A stretch of 64,000 nt of DNA, taken from positions 74,519,012 through 74,583,011 of the forward strand of contig JAOWCC010000577.1 in NCBI GenBank assembly GCA_030867875.1. Direction: 5' to 3'. Origin of the DNA: Actinernus sp. WN-2022 (lineage: Eukaryota; Cnidaria; Anthozoa; Actiniaria; Actinernidae). Positions 21,214-33,488 of this stretch are shown piece by piece. The stretch's first letter is position 1. Each line of letters opens with the position of its first letter. The translations under genes were made by a program, and so were the position numbers. The notes below the pieces were generated by a model. The model was not told where the DNA came from. It ran no database searches and worked only from the letters and a program-made list of their open reading frames with translations.

Positions 21214-23053
21214 AGAGGGCATCCATGTGAAAACCATGCACCCTGAAAAAATGAGTCTACATGGTACATCTCAGATTTTGTTCATATTTTGCACATATGT
21301 TACTATTGGCCTGGCATTATACTTGGTAGAATATTTTGGAAAAATTCCAAAAACTGTAAGAGATATGGGGGTCAGTACGAACTGCCTCGGTTTGAGGGGT
21401 ATTTCCACTATGTATTTTTAGTCATGTTTACAGAATATTTTTGAACAAACCATATAAGCTATATACACAAAACGTTTCTACAGCATAAACACGACCAATT
21501 GCAATTTAATTATGATATAAGTGCCAATAAATATTCAGTATTCAAGGAGTAAGGCTTTCATGTACAAGTGACTTCCGAAATTATTTTTCAAAAAGTCAAA
21601 TTTTAGGGTAAAATGACATTCGAATACTATCGATGCGGCGAAATTGTAGAAGATGAGAGAGTTATTATTTTGTAGATCAGTCATTTGGAAATACAACTGG
21701 GGACTAAAAAGTTTGTAAAGTTTATTCAGCTTAGGAGCAGTGAGGCCAAAGTAACATACTCCCAACGCCCGGGTCCAACGTAAATAAACAATCAACGCCA
21801 GATGCAATCTGTATCGTGTGCAGAATAACGGGACAAATAACGGACAGGAATGAGAAACATAGCCCTAAAATAACTGGGTGATAAATTTATTTGTCACTAA
21901 TGCCTATGGTTTTGCAATAAACAACAACTAATTAACAATCAACTTCAAAATAAGAGAAATTAGTAATACGAAGGATGAATCAGCGATAAATGCATACCTG
22001 ATTCTAGCCTTATTTGTGCTCTCCTCCCCAGCTCTGTCATGGTCTCGAAGCCACAACTTACGATAATTATCTTCTTGTCGATTTTACACAGAACATTTAC
22101 CCATTATAGTTTAAACAGATGGCTTTGTAGCATCCGCCATTTTATTTAGGACTAGAACCCAGTCTGCTGTTGTGCACCACAGGTAGCCCGAACACATATG
22201 TGTACATTCCATGTGGAATATTGGAAGAAAAAACTCGACCGTTGAATCAGCCTTTCCTTTCTTGTCTATTTATATATATATATATTGCTGATCAGATCCC
22301 TACACGCTAGGAGATCCGGTGTTTTATCATTTCGTCTGTGGTGCCCAACATATATACCAGAGTGGGTAATTTATATTGAAATATTTATGAATCTCATGAA
22401 ACAGAACTGAAAATAATCATAATGCACTACTTAATACATCTACATAATTTTGTTTGCACAACTTTATTTTTTTCAAGCTGATTATAGGTTAAAATTACCC
22501 ATGATGCACCTGATATATGTAACTGTTATGGGGTCAAATGTTTGCATACATTCATACACAAGGTCACAACAATGAATTATAAATGATTTCTAACATCCCG
22601 TGCATATATCCTGTATATTCACACGACCCACATACGGCCATCCCAATAAAATGTTCCGTTTCCAATCGCCAGACCGACCCAATTTTTTTTGGAAAAGTTA
22701 ACAAAAATACAAAGCTTGACATTGACCCAATTTTTGGGAAAAGTTTTAAAAAAAATATTGAAGAACATACTTTCAAGTACACCTCTTTTCCTAGCTATCT
22801 ACGTATTTGCATTTTATTGGGATGGCCAAATCAGCTGTGTCGGTGCCGAACTGGAGCGCAGTGCCATCCTGGAAAGCGAAGTTCAGAAATGTCTGACGTA
22901 TGTTGCTATTGCTACAAACTATCTTAGAAAAGGGTTCAGAAAACATCTGGGTGAACGATGAAACATATTGTGTGGATCGTGACAGACTTTATCCAGACCT
23001 GAATTACGCTGGATTTACATATACATGTATGTGCGGGGCGCTTGTTCAGACAT

Positions 23054-23094
23054 AGCCTCCTCCGCAGGCATCTCATCTGCCTGCGGAGGAGGCT
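23054..23094. repeat. Perfect 17-bp-arm hairpin
   Basis: AGCCTCCTCCGCAGGCA, loop TCTCATC, and its exact inverse. Confidence 0.85.
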
Positions 23095-23278
23095 AGTTCA
23101 GACACACGGTAAGCCACGCAGTTTACAAGCATGAGTAGTTATGTTAGTTATCTTCCCATTAATGCGGCTGACCAACAAGCACTGAGGGTGGTCACTGCCA
23201 GATATTTGTTTAACGTCCAAAGTGGTTCCTTAGCGTCCTGTGATACACAGCTGCTGATGAATACGAGCGTCGTGAGAT

Positions 23279-23362
23279 GCAATCTCGTTCCCAGAGCCCG
23301 CGATCATTTGACCAGCGCCAAGATACTGGCCAAAAGATCGCGGGTTATGAGAACGAGATTGC
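23279..23362. repeat. 84-bp foldback
   Basis: GCAATCTCGTTC ... CCCGCGATC and inverse, centred near 23320. It lies inside the 23131-23889 frame and explains part of it. Confidence 0.78.
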
Positions 23363-24362
23363 GTGAGACGGGACCGCCATTTTACGTGATCATCCGATCG
23401 AGGCACGAGGGATCGAAAAGGCGTAGGCGCGAACACTGCGCTTCTCTGTTTCTCTTAATGTTGCCTGGGTGGCTAATTGAACGAGCAGGAAGCATACAAA
23501 TGTTTTGCTGCACGGGTGGATATACGAGGAAACGTTGTTGCCGAAAAAAAACTAACGAATGCGCACTGTGTCAAATTGTCTTGCCGGTGGGGTCTGGATT
23601 TATGTTGCTAAGAAACACATATGCTGTGTGTCACTGGAGCCTAGTAAACATTGTTTTCCTCCATAGCCAACGTGAAAACATTGTTGCGGAAGCAAATTTT
23701 GCCTCATCGAAACAAAAAAATGTCTTTGAAATGTTTCAGAAAAATGTTTTCCTTTCTGGAAGATTGATTTTTTTTGCGCAAATTTTCCCGCGGACTTTGA
23801 CTCGTTTTTACAGACAAATGTATGGAAAACTAAATCCACGATTGCATGCTTCCCAGCACAGCTACATACCTCAAATTTCGATCAATTAATCTTTTACCTG
23901 GTATCTTAAGTTTGTATCTGAAGAATATTTCAGAAATTCGATTTTACGGATTTTATTTGTCATCGGATTCCCATACAAACACTGTATTTCGCGCCATGTT
24001 TACAACCCTTTCAAAATGTCGGAATTATAATAAACCGCGAACTGGTCTATTACCTTAAAACTGTAAAGAAATACGTTATTCTTTGTGTACGAGGTTGTAG
24101 TTTCTCAGCTGTAGGATGTCCGGTGTCCGCGGGGAACAGGATATCAGGACCGACCTTTACGACCTTTACGTCTGCGAGCGGGCGAGGCTCGCGGCGTGAT
24201 TTTTTTTTCACTTGTGTGGGTTGTTCTTTTATCTTTTGTTTTCCATATTGATTTTCTTTGTTTTTTATGCAACGAGCTCCGCTATAGAGAGATACGAGGA
24301 CGACAGTAACAAATCGCATACAAGTGTATCACAGGCAGCTTTAAGCAGAGAGTGAGCCATTA

Positions 24363-24454
24363 TGCACTAGTCTAAATCAACCCCCCCTCCCCCTCCAACC
24401 CTGTCCCGGGTTGGGGGAGGAGGGGGGGGGGGGGGGGTTACTTTGACTAGTGCA
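24363..24454. repeat. Foldback with poly-C/poly-G arms
   Basis: TGCACTAGTCTAAATCAAC followed by a C-rich arm, centre CCCGGG, then a G-rich arm and GACTAGTGCA. The G-run (24423-24437) could form G-quadruplex. Confidence 0.75.
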
Positions 24455-25139
24455 TTACCTAAAATCAAAAATGAATAAAATACCCTGTCTAGACAGTACA
24501 GTACAGGTGAAAATATTTATAGATTTTATGATAATTTTACTTGACACGCGCCATCAACAACATCCGCGCCAAGTGCCAAGGCATTTCATACAATTCTTAG
24601 TAAGGGGGTCGGGACATGCCTTCAACGGTAATATAGTTGTTTTTCCCTGGTAACGCCGAGAAGATATGCCACATTCCCTCGTTGAATATACACAAAATGA
24701 GCACTTGATCAAGTCCAAATCCATCTCGTGGATAGGGCGGGAAATACACGTGCAGACGTTACACGCAGTTCCTGTCACGCAATTCTTGAGATATCATTAT
24801 ATCACTGAAGTGATTTCATCTATTTCGGTGATGCCACATTTGATTTCATGGATTATACACACATTTTGGTATTTCAACGGAACGAACAGAATATTATGCA
24901 CAAGATTGAAACAAATTGAGTCCGTAACAAGGTAGTAACGACATCAGAATGGCTTCCCGTTGATGAATCTAAACGGTTCTAACTTGGCCAACTATTCGAT
25001 GAGCATATAATAAAGGGCTTCCAAGAAAACGAAACCATTAGTTTTTTTTTTATTATGAAAAGAAAACATCGTTTCTTTACAGAATAAAAACTAAAAACTT
25101 GAATAGAGAATCGGCTGAAGAACCTAAATACGACTGTAC

Positions 25140-26320
25140 GTGCATTTCTACTTGTCACTCATTCACTCCGCTACAGAGGCTCGCAAAATTCAGAGTGACT
25201 CGCCGGATTAGACAGGAACACCCAACGAACTGTTCTGCAAAATAACTGTTCTTCTGGGCCACTCGGCTGGCAAATTCTGCACTTTGGAATTTCTTGGCTG
25301 GCAAATTCTGCAGTCTGATACTAAATAATAATATAACGGAGCGATATTTGTCAGCTGGTAAATTCTGCAGTCCGATATAATTACATAATAATAATATAAC
25401 AGAGCGATATTTCTCAGCTGGCAAATTTTGCACGTAGCTGTTGTTTCACAGGTTTTTAAAAATACCGAATTCTGCAGGTTAGCTCAGGTTTTTATTCTTA
25501 AAATAAAAATATAGCGTTCTATATTTCAGTTAAGCCCTGTACAAACCGTTTCAACATCGGAACAATATTTAGTGTTGGAGCCGATCTTGAAACAGGTTTA
25601 AAATGTTGAAAGGTGTTGAGATATAGAAATCATTTAAAAACAGTTTTCGGTCTCTACAAGTCCCCAGGGGAGGGGTATGTACCGCCCTGGTCATCAAATG
25701 TGGACCCCGTTTAAGAGTAGTTTCGTGTTAATTTTGATACCCCGGCTGGTTCACACTAGCGACATCAGCACAAGTAACATACGGAGACTCGGTGATCACA
25801 TCAGTGAGTAGAACAAGCGCCGCTAATGATCAGTCACTGAGTCTGCGTATGTTGCTTGTGCTTAAACGCTTGAAACGTCAGCTGCTACTCGTGGTTCACG
25901 GCCGTTAGTATAGCTTAATTGACTTTTAATTGATCATACCAGTATTGGAATAGATATCGTGCATTTTTATTAGCTGGCATATTCTTCACTTGTATTTTTC
26001 AGCTGGGAATATATGTAAAAAAATGTTTTGCTGCTGGCAAATTCTGCACTTAAATATTTCAGCTGGGAATATATTCAAAAAAATATTTTTGCTGCTGGCA
26101 AATTCTGCACTTAAATATTTCAGCTGTGAAATTTAGAAATTCTTCATGAACTTTAGGCTGGCTGTCGCTGCAGAACAGCTGTTCGTCTGCCAGCTGAAAA
26201 ACAATTCCCTTAAATATGTTTAAATACATCTGATTTGTTATAAAAACATCAGAATGTTTGTTTTTATGAAGTTTTACCGTTGGGTGTTCCTGATTAGAAG
26301 CTGTATTTAAAGCGTAGCGT
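25140..26320. repeat. Inverted-end element with GCTGGCAAATTCTGCA array
   Basis: CAGGAACACCCAACG at about 25214 and its inverse at about 26280 flank six or more direct copies of GCTGGCAAATTCTGCA (about 25265, 25294, 25352, 25417, 26033, 26093). Two of these lie in a 64-65-bp tandem unit near 26000-26125. No coding capacity credited. Confidence 0.6.
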
Positions 26321-27208
26321 AGTTTAAAATCCTCTATATATCATATTCAAAGAAAATTCATTGTCTTTGATCCAATCAAACAATTTTAAACGAAGATACT
26401 GCCATAAACTATGAGTACCTATTTTTCAGCTTTGACTCCGTCAAACTCGACAATAATTCAGTCACTTTAGACATCTGCATATCGGGTGATGGACTTGGTC
26501 ACCCTTCAAAACTAAAATAATATTGAAAATGAATGTGCATTCGAATTCTTAAAGCAATTATTGGCAGAAAATCTGTGAAGTTCACCGTATTTTCGATTTT
26601 AATCGGAAAAAAATCGCCGTGTCGCCATATCGTCGTTTGTTTAATAACTGAACATTGCGGATTTTGAGAGTGCGTAATCTCTAACCCAGCATTAACTTTA
26701 CAGAGATTTTTTTTACCAGATGCAAAGATCTATTGTAAGTCAATCTAGGAATATTTCTAAATTCAAAGAAAAGAAGGCCGCAACTCTGCAAACGGCCATT
26801 GCCAGACAGCATTTATCGGGTTTTAAAAAGACCTATTAAAGTAGCGTTAAATAAAAATTCGACAGAAGCGACAAAATATAAATAAAATTAGTTTATTTTG
26901 GTTTTAATATACTGACGGGACTTAGTACTAAAGCAGGTAAAAATATTATCTTTCTACTTAAAATCATTTGCGATTGCGACATGTTACAACATAAGGTATA
27001 TTTTGCTCTGATTTTGAGCATTTCAGGGGGTCAAACAGTTTGATTGTCATATCTCAAAGGCCTTTTACATTTCAGCCAAACTATTTCACATGGGACATTA
27101 GCTAGTTAAGATATAAATGTGTGCCAAGTTTAAAGGAAATCGGAGAGGTGCACTGTAGACTCGTCTGCATGGTTTTCACATGGACCCTCTCTTAAACAGC
27201 TTCTACTA

Positions 27209-27367
27209 CAGTAAAAACCCGCATAAAAGAACCTGTTATTTTCTGTGACAGGCTGAAATGGTTTTATATAAAATGTATGTCTGGTTCTTATATATTAGGT
27301 GCTTAATTGGTCAAATTTCAGCCTGGTGGTTCTTAATCCGCAGTTTCTTTTATGCGGGTGTTTACTG
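27209..27367. mobile_element. 159-bp Tc1/mariner-type MITE (copy 1 only)
   Basis: TIRs CAGTAAAAACCCGCATAAAAG and near-identical inverse, flanked by TA (27207-27208, 27368-27369). Copy 2 retains the empty site with a single TA at about 49668. Confidence 0.85.
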
Positions 27368-27510
27368 TACCCATTAATTATTACATGCAGGTATGTTTTA
27401 TGTAAGCATTGTTGCTATTGCTTGTATTTTAAGTATTGTTAGACTATTGTGTATAGTTATCCCGTTCATGGATTATTATATTCTTTTTGGGACCGCAGAA
27501 CCCAACAAGC

Positions 27511-27600
27511 GATTCAGTAGTGTAGTTGTTTAGGGAGTGGGCTAGATATCTATGGGTTCTGGAAAAGTTGGTTTGAATCCCGTTAGAGGCAGATTCTTTT
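27511..27600 (+). repeat. tRNA-like sequence, copy 1
   Basis: A-box-like TAGTGTAGTTG at 27518-27528 and B-box-like GGTTTGAATCC at 27570-27580. Counterpart at about 49813-49890. No paired acceptor arms; probably a decayed SINE head. Confidence 0.45.
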
Positions 27601-27847
27601 CTTTCGATGTCACTTCACTTCTTTGCTGTTGACACTTTCCCAGTTATTATGGAAAGGTTCGACATTTCAAAGTCCTAGTCCTTTGAAATTTCTAGTGGTG
27701 CTGACGGTATTTAGTTTCAAAGTACGGCACGTGGTACAAATACAGCCCTGCAATTGGTGGTTTCCCTCATGAATAATTAACGACTAGTAAAACATTGTTT
27801 CAAAAAGAATATGTTTGACACGCATTGTCAAACGGTATTGAGATGAG

Positions 27848-28828
27848 CCATAGTTAATAGAGTTGAATGGTATGAAACCCAGTGACATTCTTTGTTATAT
27901 GGGCCGCGTCAGGCAAAAAGGGCCCGGCCGACATTCAAGTTAAATAATTCCTACAACGGTGTTCCTAATAACAGGTTGAAGATTGTATTGTAATCTTGAT
28001 GAGGAGCGCTACATTTCATTCATAACAATAAATGTCAGTTTCATGAAATTGACGACAAAAATCAGGGGTGAAATTTAAGTGATTTTGATGCAAGGGCCCG
28101 ATTACAAATATGACCACAAAAATTAGGAATCCTGTCATAGGGGATGATTTTGATGTGTGACATTCATTTATACCTGCTGGCATTAAAGAGTAAAAAATAA
28201 ATAAGATGAACCAGATGATCACTTTTTGGCAAAAAATGTCTTTTCTGCAGTCGTTCTGCTCCCCGTAGCTCATAATATGATTTTAGCAATAGTACAAGTT
28301 ACACCTTGAAACAATCGTCTGATGATAGGGAATGATTTGCGTCTGCTAAAATTGTGAACACGCCCTTCTGTAAAAATATGATTTGCGTCTGCTAAAATTG
28401 TGAACACGCCCTTCTGTAAAAATATCGTAAATTTCGTCTTCGATTTCATGAAATCAACACTACTTGTTAGTAGCACAATGTGGCGCTTGCGATGCATATT
28501 GCAATTGCACCACAAGTATAAAAAACATGGTACGATTTCAAAAGACATTTACATATATCGTCCGGGCCCTTTTTGCCTGACGCGGCCCATATGTCTTTGT
28601 TAGCTTTTTTCAACCATGACCCTGCACAAAACACAATAGAAATTCCAATGTGTTAATCAATTAGCCAATAGAAACGTGTGAGTTACGTTCAGTCGTTCAA
28701 GGGACGCTAATGAACTATGACCCTGCACAATCTTTTGTCTTACCCCCTTCCAACATAAATCGCAGCGCCTTTGTTAGGCTCTTTGAAGTTTGCCGGGTTT
28801 CATAACCATTCCACTCTATTAACTATGG
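27848..28828. mobile_element. 0.98-kb TIR element, copy 1 only
   Basis: TIRs CCATAGTTAATAGAGT with mirrored end; GATGAG at 27842-27847 and 28831-28836 is a 6-bp direct repeat, and copy 2 has the uninterrupted site (GAGATGAGCTAAAAGG, about 50118). Inside is a second inverted pair, GGCCGCGTCAGGCAAAAAGG (27902-27921) and inverse (about 28570-28592), and a 46-bp tandem duplication at 28332-28423. Confidence 0.8.
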
Positions 28829-28924
28829 CGGATGAGCTAAAAGGTGTTTTGAGACCAGAATTTAAACTAGACAAGTGACTGGCGATGCGTATCGAACTCG
28901 GATCGAGGTATGGGAGAGCGCGAA

Positions 28925-29035
28925 AATGCCTTGCGGTACCCTCTGAGCAGAGCCTTTATTTCTTTGGTTTTCTTCATCTCATTCCGCTGGAGATTAAGAA
29001 AACCAAAGAAAAGACGGCTCTGCTCGCAGGTACAT
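28925..29035. repeat. Foldback, copy 1
   Basis: CTTTGGTTTTCTT and AAGAAAACCAAAGAAAAG arms with outer GAGCAGAGCC/GGCTCTGCTC. Also in copy 2 (about 50215-50325). Confidence 0.7.
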
Positions 29036-29374
29036 GGGGGAGGATGAGGGTTGACTCTGTCCAGAATATCTTCTGGCCTGCTTTTAAAAAGTACAAGCTG
29101 CATACGACACGGCAGAAATTAGACGTTGAACCGGGCTTAAACTGTTCACGTCTATTCAATCACTAACATTTACATATTTCATTCGCGTGCAATTAATAAT
29201 TTGGAAATGCCAGATAAAAATGATACTGCTTTTAATTTAAAGTTTGTGGAATTAGATGAAATGGAAATTATATTATTGGAACCGGAGTATTTGCGAGTTT
29301 GAAATTACAGTTACATGTATGTTAGTGCTCTTCTGGACAACCGCCAATTTTCTCGCAACCTGATTAATAATAAC

Positions 29375-29410
29375 AAGAGGCCTGAGTGGCCTTAACTTGG
29401 GCCACCTAGG
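29375..29410 (-). mobile_element. Family H 3' end, copy 1
   Basis: On the minus strand GGCCCAAGTTAAGGCC, loop, GGCCTCTTGTTATTA: the same hairpin plus CTCTTGTT ending as other family H elements. Also at about 50663-50700. Confidence 0.5.
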
Positions 29411-29889
29411 AATTGGTGAATACATGTAGTTCGTGGGGTTTGTGCTTGCGGAGCCCGATAAATAGACCTAGTCACTTAGCCTGTGTATTGCCCCATTTCA
29501 GACCACGTGATAGTTCTCCAGAGGATTCAGTGCTTTGTTTTCCAATTATAGAAATTGGGACATTTCCTCTTGGGATACAGAAAAACAAATAAGCATTACT
29601 AAAGGGAAAATTCAGGTGAAAAATTCAGAAAATTTATGCTGCCGAGTCCGATCTCCACGATGAATTGCCCACGTGACCGGGAAAATTGATAATATAGTTG
29701 CTACGCAAAGGATTGTGGGAAGGCCTTCCAGTCCTCCTTGATCCTATCTGTATGATAACAATTTTACTGTAAAATCATATTGTAAAAAGGCAAAGAATTC
29801 TGACGTACTCCATAAGCTAGATTTTAATGTTTTATCTGTTCAAACAACTCACAATGTTACGATGATTTCCTACTGTTTTAATTATTACT

Positions 29890-30117
29890 CTTACACAGCA
29901 TTTTTATAGTATTTCGCCTTGTTTTAGCTTATATAATGTATGTATATTTGAATTTTAACAACATAGAATAATTTAATACCATAGTTTATTTTTTATTTTT
30001 TAACATAGTTAGATTATTAGTTAGTTAGATAATTAAACTTTTTATACACAACCCCACAAGCGGCAACGCTTAAATACTATCGTGTTTAAATAAAGATTAT
30101 TGATTGATTGATTGAGT
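29890..30117 (+). mobile_element. LINE 3' UTR with (ATTG)n tail
   Basis: AT-rich stretch ending AAATAAAGATTATTGATTG with GATT repeats; the same tail occurs at 8204-8246. No coding part retained. Confidence 0.5.
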
Positions 30118-30230
30118 GCTGCATTCATTACCTGTTCGTTCCATAATGACAGTGACCATGTAGAGTATTACGTGACGTGACATCAAAAACAAACCTTTTT
30201 GTAAAATGAATTATTAATCCATGTCAGTAT

Positions 30231-30515
30231 CAGGAGTATATTACACAGGAGTGTTCCTGTGCCCTTGTGTTGGCCCCTAACACAGTTAGTAGATGGTGTG
30301 TCTATGTTCTGGTATGCGATTACATTGTCTATTGTTCTCTTGCGCTTTATTATTTTTTAGCAGTTTAAACCGTGTTATTTACAATTTTTCAGTACATCCT
30401 GATTGGTTAAAAGTGACGGCCTTTGTTTCTTCGCGCGGGAAACTCTATGCTAAAAATAACTCTACCGTCTACAGTGTTGTGTGACAATATAACACTCCTC
30501 TGTAGTATACTTCTG
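30231..30515. mobile_element. CAGGAG-family MITE, third copy
   Basis: Ends CAGGAGTATATTACACAGG and, inverted, CAGAAGTATACTACAGAGG. The internal sequence matches 4560-4760 in inverse orientation. No clear target duplication. Confidence 0.65.
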
Positions 30516-30574
30516 TCCTATTAGACTTCACTGATAAAGAATCCCATTGTTTTAGGGTTAGGGTTTGTATTGTT

Positions 30575-30775
30575 TTAGGGGTAAGCTATTTTTCGGGTAA
30601 CCAATAACATTTCAGGTTGCAAACGGTGAAGTCTGCCCCACTTCTGGTACTGTTTAATGTTTTCTAAACTTTTTTTTTGCTCGCAGTTTTGTTCAGTTCG
30701 CACATACCCCCTCCCCCCAACCCCCAAGTAACCTGATCCAAGCGAAGCAAACGAAGCCCGTCCCACCTCCGCCAT
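30575..30775 (-). CDS. Possible first exon (MAEVGRASFASLGSG...)
   Basis: ATG in strong context (ACAAAATGGCGG) opening 66 codons on the minus strand. A GTTACT or later donor could end it early. On the plus strand the same place has donor-like sites (CAGTGTAAGT, TCGGTAAGTT near 30789 and 30830), so a plus-strand 5' UTR exon is equally possible. No family recognised. Confidence 0.2.
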   Translation of the reverse strand: MAEVGRASFASLGSGYLGVGGRGYVRTEQNCEQKKSLENIKQYQKWGRLHRLQPEMLLVTRKIAYP

Positions 30776-30999
30776 TTTGTTTGGTTCAGTGTAAGTCGAG
30801 TGTTGTGTGGTGTTTCTTCTCTATTTCGGTAAGTTTGTTGTCCTTGTTTTATACTATATTTCGCAAAACGGTCTTTAGAACGTGAAAGCAAAGACTTAGC
30901 TAGGTTTGCCGATTTCACTTTCAGTGAGGTCGTCCGCTCAAACATGCACAACTCACAAGTGAGCGGGCGACCTCGTATCGTCTGAAAATCAGGCTAAGC

Positions 31000-33484
31000 T
31001 AGAAGTAGCGTGGAAATCAATTTGGCATCTTGAATTGAGGTAACAGAAAACAAGCCAAAGTACAAGTTACATATCCAGAAAACAGAGATGAGTAGTAATA
31101 TTTATTTTCATTTATCAAGTGGTTTTAGGATGAGTTTGGGGAAGCCGGAAGGGCGTTTAGTTTATTTGACTTAAAGTTAAACGTACGCAAATGCAACGAA
31201 GAAAACAACTGTGCCTATATTATTAACATACATGAACAAGGCAGACGTGAAACGAAATCTAAAAGAAGACTACCAGAAGGCGAGAAAACGGAGAGAAAAC
31301 TTTATTATACCACGAGCTTTATTACTACTGAGTACTGCATGGCTCTGTCGAAATTATCCCGACACGAGGGCCTAGTTCCATCGTAAATTTATGTCTCTAT
31401 CAATTCCAAATCTGCCCACACAACCGTACCGGGTATTTGTGGGGCAATTGACATTTTTGAATTAGAGCATTAGTGCAAATCTCTTATAGATATAATTTGA
31501 TGTTAAATTCGCTATTTTGACTGTATTTGACATGCAAATATTCCCAACCCCCCTCCCCCAAAAAACATTTTCAAGTTTCCTTTATTATTGGCTACCTTGT
31601 AAATACAAGATTCACTAAGAATCTGAGACCACTAAATTGAATTTACAATCTCACATTATAGCTTTCATATAGCTAAAGGCCCAAATAAAAAGAATGAAAT
31701 AATAATAATATTGCATGTCTAAAACTTAGTACTACTAATTTACGCACTTGTCTTTTGCTTCCCCAAGAGGGGGGGGGGGGGGGGACCCTGGGCTGTAGGT
31801 AGGGAAATTGGGGAATTTGTAGGGACTTTGCAACAATCTGTGGCCTTGGGGTGGGGGGAAATGCGGGGACTTTGCTTGCAGTGTTTTTCATGGAAATATT
31901 TTAATTGTGGGCTACATTGTAGCTGTATGTATATGAGGCACATTGTGAATTGATGAAACAAATTGCACTTTCAATCAAAGATGGCTCCCTTTGAAGGTGT
32001 TGAAAAGATTATGTGCGTTAAACCTGTGAGTTTTGTGCATAAAATAGGCCATCTATCAAACTAGAGTATTATTTTATTGGCTGCTCCTTTCATTATATAG
32101 TTTATACTTTTTTTTCAAAGAATATAGTTTTGCTTGAGTTTACAGTTAGCGTTATGATTTCTTATTTGGAATTTGTCAGTTTAACACCATGGTTGCATGG
32201 GTTAACTCCAGTTTGGGGCTTGCCTTGCCCCACTACTACTGGGAACTGCTGAAAAAAAGCAATACAAAATTAGCAAAGTCCCCACATTTGCCCAAGGTCC
32301 CCTGGGCAGGAAAGCCAATGACAAGTGTATTAGTATTGCAGTAATGCACTTATCAGTGGCCATCCTGGGGAGGAGGGGAGGGGTGACCTCAAGGAACCCC
32401 TGGACATTAGTACAATGATGTTAACAAATCCGCTCGGCCAGAGTCTTGAAATGCAGTCTATCTTTTAAAAAAAATTGTTCTGTCCTGTACAGAATTTGAT
32501 CAGTTAAGACCTTTGTTGCTAACATTCTGGGTTGGAGGCGCTATGATCGAGCGATAAAGCTGGAGGCAGGTGCATAAAATTTATAGATTTCTTTAACTCT
32601 GTCTACATTGCATAATATCAATACCGTATAATTACCACTGTGAGAATGTGAAATAAGCAATGCGTGTGACTTCGAGGCACTACAGTTCTTTTTAACTACT
32701 TTTTAATCTTCTGATTCTTGTAAAGGAACTGTTATAGACCCAAAATACACCAACAAACGTAATACATTCCTCTGCGCTGTCTGAACAGATCTAATGCATT
32801 AGTGAAATACAATCTCAGCTTAAGTGTATCCAAACACATTTAGATATAAAAGGTATTGAATTATAATCTCAGGTTAGATTTCGTCAGGCATGCTCAGATA
32901 AGAAAGGTCAAAGCTCTCAGACATGGAGCGATGAGGAGGTATCGATTTCGAGGAGTCGTTGTCAGAAATTAGGCAATGCTACAGTCTACAGTAAAACTGA
33001 TGACAGTTTGGGTCAGGCAACTACACAGCTAAGGCATGTTTTATGACAGAATAACCTAGCTAGAGAGAGTGTCTACAGGATTGAGAGACCTTATACAGGT
33101 CTGTTAATATGGGGAAAACTGAAGAAACCCTCATTGAGCTTGAAAACCATGCAACTAGAACAATTCTGCCCATAAGCTTTTTACAAATACAATCAAGAGC
33201 ATTTAGTAAGTTGGTCTAAAAGCTATTTAGTACGGTTAATCACACCACCATAGACTGGAACGGGACTGTGGTGAAAGGTCATCTGCTCGCATAGTGAAAG
33301 CCTATAATAGAAAACTTATTAATTTGCCAGGTCACGCAAGGTAACTGGAAGTTGGAAGTCAGTCTTGGCTTGCATTCACACATTTTCTTGTTAGTTCATG
33401 CTCGTCGGGACAAATAGATAAAAAAAACAATGATTCAGCTTTCAAACAATTTCAAAGTTGATTTGAAAAAAAACCTGGTCCAAG
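31000..33484. other. Intergenic spacer between duplication copies
   Basis: No convincing gene. Contains a G-run (31768-31784) and a short hairpin just before it (GAGGTCGTCCGCTCA/TGAGCGGGCGACCTC, 30926-30975). Confidence 0.5.
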
Positions 33485-33488
33485 TTAA

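Larger units (their letters stand above)
20895..27190. repeat. 6.3-kb block present only in duplication copy 1
   Basis: Copy 2 passes from GATTCAGGGTGGAA to AAACAGCTTCTACTAC within about 60 bp (49605-49668). Within the block, 21214-21300 (AGAGGGCATCCATGTG ... AAACCATGCA) is repeated inverted at about 27110-27193, so most of it could be one TIR element of about 6 kb. No transposase was found between the ends. Other content: foldbacks, a 252-codon frame of doubtful reality (23131-23889) and an array of GCTGGCAAATTCTGCA motifs. Confidence 0.65.
9149..29617 (+). repeat. Segmental duplication, copy 1
   Basis: Long stretches align by eye with 37117-50934 in the same orientation and order: the tandem array, 9541-12250, 13647-17918 with ZNF-A, LINE remnants, 27370-27847 and 28837-29617. 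The right edge is about 29617, where similarity stops after TTCAGGTG. The left edge runs into the N gap. Copy 1 carries extra blocks at about 11700-11805, 12254-13645, 20895-27190, 27209-27367 and 27842-28830. Identity is high in exons and lower, with many small indels, in noncoding parts. I did not compute a percentage. Confidence 0.9.

Noticed and set aside
23131..23889. 252-codon open frame on the plus strand
   Set aside because: Not recognised as any family, overlaps an 84-bp foldback that supplies part of the frame, and has no splice context or counterpart in duplication copy 2. Could be chance; not called as a gene.
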